Below are positions 6,967 through 9,963 of a stretch of DNA of 9,963 nt, in pieces. The translations under genes were made by a program, and so were the position numbers. The notes under the pieces were generated by a model that did not search any database, was not told where the DNA came from, and saw only the letters and a list, made by a program, of their open reading frames with translations. Numbering within the stretch: position 1 is the first letter of the stretch; each line of letters opens with the position of its first letter. Source of the DNA: an uncultured Tolumonas sp. (GTDB taxonomy: Bacteria > Pseudomonadota > Gammaproteobacteria > Enterobacterales > Aeromonadaceae); NCBI GenBank assembly GCA_903931645.1, contig CAIZDF010000437.1, positions 1-9,963 on the forward strand. Direction: 5' to 3'.

Positions 6967-7094
6967 TATACCCAAAGTAATTGGAATTGCAGCAAGGCGA
7001 CAAGTGAATGCATCCCCATGAGCATAGAGAGGCTATGTGATTGGGGTGAGTGAACACCGTCAACGACACTGCAACTTCAAACACGAAGGGTATA
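6967..7094. repeat. ERIC-like palindromic intergenic repeat, 128 bp
   Basis: The element starts TATACCC and ends GGGTATA, and is imperfectly palindromic throughout: each end reads TATACCC, then GT, TTG and TTGCAG at matching positions. The axis near 7030 is a CATAG-AGAGG-CTATG hairpin. The inner segments GTGAATgCATCCCCAtGAGC and TGTGATTGGGGTGAGTG resemble the enterobacterial repetitive intergenic consensus (ERIC, about 127 bp), whose core I recall as GTGAATCCCCAGGAGC and AAGTGACTGGGGTGAGCG. Such elements are non-coding, MITE-like and inserted at TA. It lies 10 nt past the EIIB terminator and about 87 bp before the chemoreceptor gene. Confidence 0.85.
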
Positions 7095-7181
7095 GTCACA
7101 AAAATGTCATAAATTGATCCGCATAACTGTCACATTAAATTCATATAGTGCCGGCAATTGGTCTGACCTGATGATGTGACT
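7095..7181 (+). promoter_or_regulatory. Putative promoter region of the chemoreceptor gene
   Basis: This 87-bp stretch between the ERIC-like element and the chemoreceptor start is AT-rich. It contains TATAGT (7144-7149), a good -10 match, but no convincing -35 at 16-18 bp; TTGATC near 7114 with TAAATT 16 bp downstream is an alternative pair. Three GTCA repeats (7095, 7106 and inside TGTCACAT at 7128-7135) lie about 11 and 23 bp apart. The ribosome site before the ATG at 7182 is weak. Confidence 0.25.
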
Positions 7182-9104
7182 ATGAAAATTGCCCTATTTT
7201 CCCGTTTATCCTCGTTCCTGCTGTTAATGCTGGCCAGTTTGCTCTGCGGCACCTTGTATTGGCAGGCAAAACAGCAAATTCGCTGGGAACAACAACAAAA
7301 CGATTATGAGCACATTCAGGATCAAATCAGCATTACCACCCAACGACTGGTCGCTGAATACCTGCGCAGTGGCAATAGCACTCATCTGACAAATGCCGCT
7401 CAACAGCTCAAACAAGTGGAATCTGCATTACAACAGTTTCCAACCAAATTGACGGCAGCGCCTTTAAAGGCAATGCAAACCTTGCGGGAAAAGATGCAGG
7501 GTGATTATTTATCGGCGGGTAAATTATCTGGTAACACCTCTCAACTGCTGATGCATGCTGAAGATGAAATGAATGACGCACTGCGGCAGATCCAAAAACA
7601 GGCACTGAAGAGTACACAAACCGAACACGGCCAATATCTGCAGCTAAGCAGCGAGATGCTCTCCAGCATGCTGAAAATTGCCCAACTGCGTGAACAGTTG
7701 CTGGCAAACCCGACCTCGGCATTACAACAATCGCTGCAATTTGAGCTGAATTATCTGAATGAACAACTGGGCAAAATTAATTCCTTACCTAAACTCAGTG
7801 ATTTACAAACCAGCGCGGCACAAGATGAATTAACACTGACACCGAGTGCGCCAGAATATCCGCTGGATGAACCATTAAGCACACTCAATAGCGTACTGGT
7901 GCGTTACCCGAAAGAGATCAGCAACACCAATCATCTGTTACAACAACAACAACAGATGAAAACACAATTGCAAACCGACTTTGCCCAATTGGAACAGCAA
8001 ATTCATCAGATTGGCCAACAGTTGAGTGAGGAACAGCAAAAAAGCCGTCACACCGCCACCATTACGCTGGCTGCACTGGCCGCCATATTGGTGCTGTATG
8101 CCATCGGTGCCTGGTTATTCCAGCAACGGATGGTGGTTAAACGCCTACAGAGGTTACAACGGGCGTTTCATGAGCTGGCTTCCAGTGGTCAGATGGAGCA
8201 GATCCCGGTCGTGAATGCCAACAGCGAATTGGGTGCTATCGCCCATAGTTTCAATCTGTTACTGACACAATTGCACGCAGATCAGCAACGGAAAGCGCAA
8301 CAACTGGAACATATAACCGACCAGTTGCACAGCATGGTGAGCGAAGTCGAGCAGATGGAAAGAAATGCCACCCAGGCACAATCGACCATCCAACAAGGGC
8401 ATACCACTTTGCAACAGTTGCAAGATCTGGCCAATCAGGTTGAATTGGCTGCTTCAACCATCTCCGATCTAGGTGCTGCGAACGATCAAGTCATGCAACA
8501 AAGTCAGCAGGTGGTGGGTGCCTTGCATGCCGCGACGAGTACGACCCGCAGCCAGTCCGATGATTGTCAGCAGGCGCTACATAGTTGGCAAAAAGCGATG
8601 GATGATGCCACCCGGATCGTCGATGCTATCAGCCATATTGCGGAACAAACCAATTTACTGGCCTTGAATGCCGCGATTGAAGCAGCCCGTGCCGGTGAAC
8701 ATGGGCGTGGTTTTGCGGTGGTGGCTGACGAAGTACGCAGCCTTTCCGGCCACACGCAAAAATCGCTGACTCAAATCATGAGCATTTTCCAGCAATTAAA
8801 ACAGGCGTCGAATCAGCTCGGTGACAGTATCAGCGATATTGCGAATGCGACGATCCATCAAAGTGAACAGGTGAATGCACTGGCAGAGAATGCCCAGCAA
8901 GTGCGGACGACACTGGAACACAGCGCGCAGATGGCCGAACAAGGTAATCAAAACGCGCAGGAGCAGGTGCAACAGCTCTCATCTTTCGGTGCATTAATGG
9001 CCGAGATGCAGCAGCAATCCAGCCATGTCGCGGAATTATCTTTGCAGGTCGCCCAACGCATCGCTGCTCAGGCCAGTTCGATTACCGATACGCTGAAAGC
9101 TTAA
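7182..9104 (+). CDS. Methyl-accepting chemotaxis protein with large helical sensor domain
   Basis: Transmembrane chemoreceptor that controls CheA through CheW, 640 aa from the ATG at 7182; an in-frame GTG at 7176 would add two residues, and neither start has a strong ribosome site. Layout: membrane helix 1 (about 7-27), a periplasmic region of about 260 residues, membrane helix 2 (about 291-313, [18 protein letters not shown]), HAMP (about 314-366), then a coiled-coil cytoplasmic domain with the invariant hairpin tip [20 protein letters not shown] and [11 protein letters not shown] (about 485-518). It ends ITDTLKA with no CheR/CheB-binding pentapeptide. The periplasmic part is Gln-rich, lacks Cys and obvious Pro/Gly breaks until about 200, and appears mostly helical. 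Its length would suit a helical bimodular (HBM) sensor like that of McpS, but this is only inference and the ligand is unknown. No other chemotaxis or flagellar gene adjoins it. Confidence 0.95.
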   Translation: MKIALFSRLSSFLLLMLASLLCGTLYWQAKQQIRWEQQQNDYEHIQDQISITTQRLVAEYLRSGNSTHLTNAAQQLKQVESALQQFPTKLTAAPLKAMQTLREKMQGDYLSAGKLSGNTSQLLMHAEDEMNDALRQIQKQALKSTQTEHGQYLQLSSEMLSSMLKIAQLREQLLANPTSALQQSLQFELNYLNEQLGKINSLPKLSDLQTSAAQDELTLTPSAPEYPLDEPLSTLNSVLVRYPKEISNTNHLLQQQQQMKTQLQTDFAQLEQQIHQIGQQLSEEQQKSRHTATITLAALAAILVLYAIGAWLFQQRMVVKRLQRLQRAFHELASSGQMEQIPVVNANSELGAIAHSFNLLLTQLHADQQRKAQQLEHITDQLHSMVSEVEQMERNATQAQSTIQQGHTTLQQLQDLANQVELAASTISDLGAANDQVMQQSQQVVGALHAATSTTRSQSDDCQQALHSWQKAMDDATRIVDAISHIAEQTNLLALNAAIEAARAGEHGRGFAVVADEVRSLSGHTQKSLTQIMSIFQQLKQASNQLGDSISDIANATIHQSEQVNALAENAQQVRTTLEHSAQMAEQGNQNAQEQVQQLSSFGALMAEMQQQSSHVAELSLQVAQRIAAQASSITDTLKA

Positions 9105-9126
9105 ATCGGTGAATGATGCAGTACTC

Positions 9127-9210
9127 ATAACGAAACGCCGACACGCCGTAAATACATCCATGTTGGCTCGATGGCGGCATCCCTGCCGCCGACGGTCGCT
9201 TATTCGTTAT
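9127..9210. repeat. Palindromic REP-like repeat between convergent genes
   Basis: The 138-bp gap between the chemoreceptor stop and the rsmJ stop contains a nested dyad. The outer arms are ATAACGAA (9127-9134) and TTCGTTAT (9203-9210), a perfect 8-bp inverted repeat. The inner hairpin is GGCGGCA (9173-9179), loop TCCC, TGCCGCC (9184-9190), a perfect 7-bp GC stem. The left side carries CGCCGTAAATACATCCATG, of a kind I recall from dispersed intergenic repeats in Aeromonas- and Shewanella-like genomes, though I cannot name the family. It may stabilise both mRNA 3' ends or block read-through; the hairpin lacks a T run, so it is not a standard intrinsic terminator. Confidence 0.6.
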
Positions 9211-9242
9211 CTGCACTGCACATCGCAATAATTACCTTAAAA

Positions 9243-9963
9243 TCAGCGCGCAATAATATAAACATCAAACCGATTACTTTTGGTTTCAATACTCATGCTG
9301 GGTGGCATCTCATTGAGAAAACCGGCGTAATCAGGGCGTTTTACTACTACTCGCTTGCCGGCAACCGCCAGAGCAGCCGGCAACAAGGCATCGGCGTCGA
9401 GATCGGCGCCCACTAAAGATTGAAACACCCGCATCTCTTTTTTAACTAAGGCCGATTTTTGGCGATGTGGAAACATCGGATCAAGATAGACCACATCCGG
9501 TGTAAAACCCAACTGCTGCAAATTTTCTAATGCCGAACCGGCACGTAATGACATTCGTTCACGCATCCAGTCGCCAATTTCGCTGTCTTGCTGTGCCCGT
9601 TGCAAACCATCCGCCAGCAATGCTGCGACTACCGGATGACGTTCCAGCATAGTGACCTGACAACCAAGCGACGCCAGCACAAAAGCATCACGGCCTAATC
9701 CAGCCGTAGCATCGACAATCGTGGGGTTGGCGCCCGATTTCAACCCGACCGCTTTGGCAATCGATTGCCCGCGGCCGCCACCGAATTTACGCCGATGAGC
9801 GACGGCACCTTCAACAAAATCGACTAATACCGGCCCCAGTTTCGGTTCATCCAGTTTACGCAATTCAAGATGCTGCTCACCCCAGACTAAGGCAAATGGC
9901 GCCTCTGCGTTCTGGTGCTGCAAACTGGCCGCCAATTCACTCGCCTGCGCCGCACGGGTAGGA
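9243..9963 (-). CDS. rsmJ: 16S rRNA (guanine1516-N2)-methyltransferase RsmJ (5' end off the window)
   Basis: SAM-dependent enzyme that methylates N2 of G1516 in 16S rRNA (formerly YhiQ); cytoplasmic. The reading frame is open from the stop at 9243 to the right edge (239 codons), so the gene is 5'-truncated by the window. A TTG at 9935 is an unlikely start because the codons upstream of it (encoding PTRAAQASE) continue the frame. E. coli RsmJ has about 250 aa, so roughly 10 N-terminal residues are missing. Conserved blocks, numbered from the [16 protein letters not shown] (22-34), [19 protein letters not shown] (46-64), the SAM-binding motif [16 protein letters not shown] (74-89), the catalytic-type motif [20 protein letters not shown] (150-169) and [11 protein letters not shown] (194-204). 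The match to E. coli RsmJ is close throughout. It converges on the chemoreceptor gene. Confidence 0.97.
   Translation of the reverse strand, partial: PTRAAQASELAASLQHQNAEAPFALVWGEQHLELRKLDEPKLGPVLVDFVEGAVAHRRKFGGGRGQSIAKAVGLKSGANPTIVDATAGLGRDAFVLASLGCQVTMLERHPVVAALLADGLQRAQQDSEIGDWMRERMSLRAGSALENLQQLGFTPDVVYLDPMFPHRQKSALVKKEMRVFQSLVGADLDADALLPAALAVAGKRVVVKRPDYAGFLNEMPPSMSIETKSNRFDVYIIAR

Noticed and set aside
7136..7160. Sigma-28 (flagellar) promoter before the chemoreceptor gene
   Set aside because: TAAA and GCCGGCAA are present but only 10 bp apart, whereas about 15 bp is needed, and GCCGGCAA is an imperfect match to GCCGATAA.
9936..9963. rsmJ starting at the TTG at 9935
   Set aside because: The frame stays open to the window edge and the known family needs about 10 more residues than the visible frame supplies, so the true start lies outside the window.
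1..9963. A new defence, phage or mobile system
   Set aside because: Every gene is either a recognisable housekeeping, transport or signalling gene or the single small metal-binding-type protein. No integrase, transposase, toxin-antitoxin pair or CRISPR repeat was found.

Overview
The window looks like a gammaproteobacterial chromosome segment of moderate GC. RsmJ and endonuclease IV are close to their E. coli counterparts (all nine endonuclease IV metal ligands keep the E. coli numbering), and there is an ERIC-like palindromic repeat between genes. The mix (Cus efflux, lone cellobiose-type EIIB, large chemoreceptor) would suit Aeromonadales such as Tolumonas or Aeromonas, but the genus is a guess from memory and not demonstrated.

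Bases 1-5447 (minus strand) hold a Cu(I)/Ag(I) efflux operon. Its order in transcription is a small secreted Cys/His/Met-rich protein, a CusF-type periplasmic metallochaperone, a CusB-type membrane-fusion protein, and a CusA-type RND pump that runs off the left edge. A promoter-like element overlapped by a perfect 12-bp inverted repeat lies just upstream of the first gene. CusF would hand Cu(I)/Ag(I) to CusB, which controls export by CusA. CusB is unusual in carrying two tandem copies of the N-terminal methionine metal-binding module. No outer-membrane partner (cusC) and no cusRS pair is present in the window.

Bases 5475-6314 (minus) are nfo (endonuclease IV, base-excision repair). A divergent 272-bp gap follows, with a CRP-like site. 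Bases 6587-6892 (plus) are a stand-alone lactose/cellobiose-type PTS EIIB with its own terminator.

Bases 6967-7094 are an ERIC-like repeat with TATACCC/GGGTATA ends. Bases 7182-9104 (plus) are a methyl-accepting chemotaxis protein with a large helical, Gln-rich periplasmic domain. A second, unrelated palindromic repeat (9127-9210) sits between the convergent 3' ends of the chemoreceptor gene and rsmJ. rsmJ (minus) is cut at its 5' end by the right edge.

I see no phage, IS, CRISPR, tRNA or rRNA sequence. The gene content is mostly ordinary. The most unusual points are the duplicated CusB metal site, the operon's lead protein with its dyad promoter, and the orphan EIIB.
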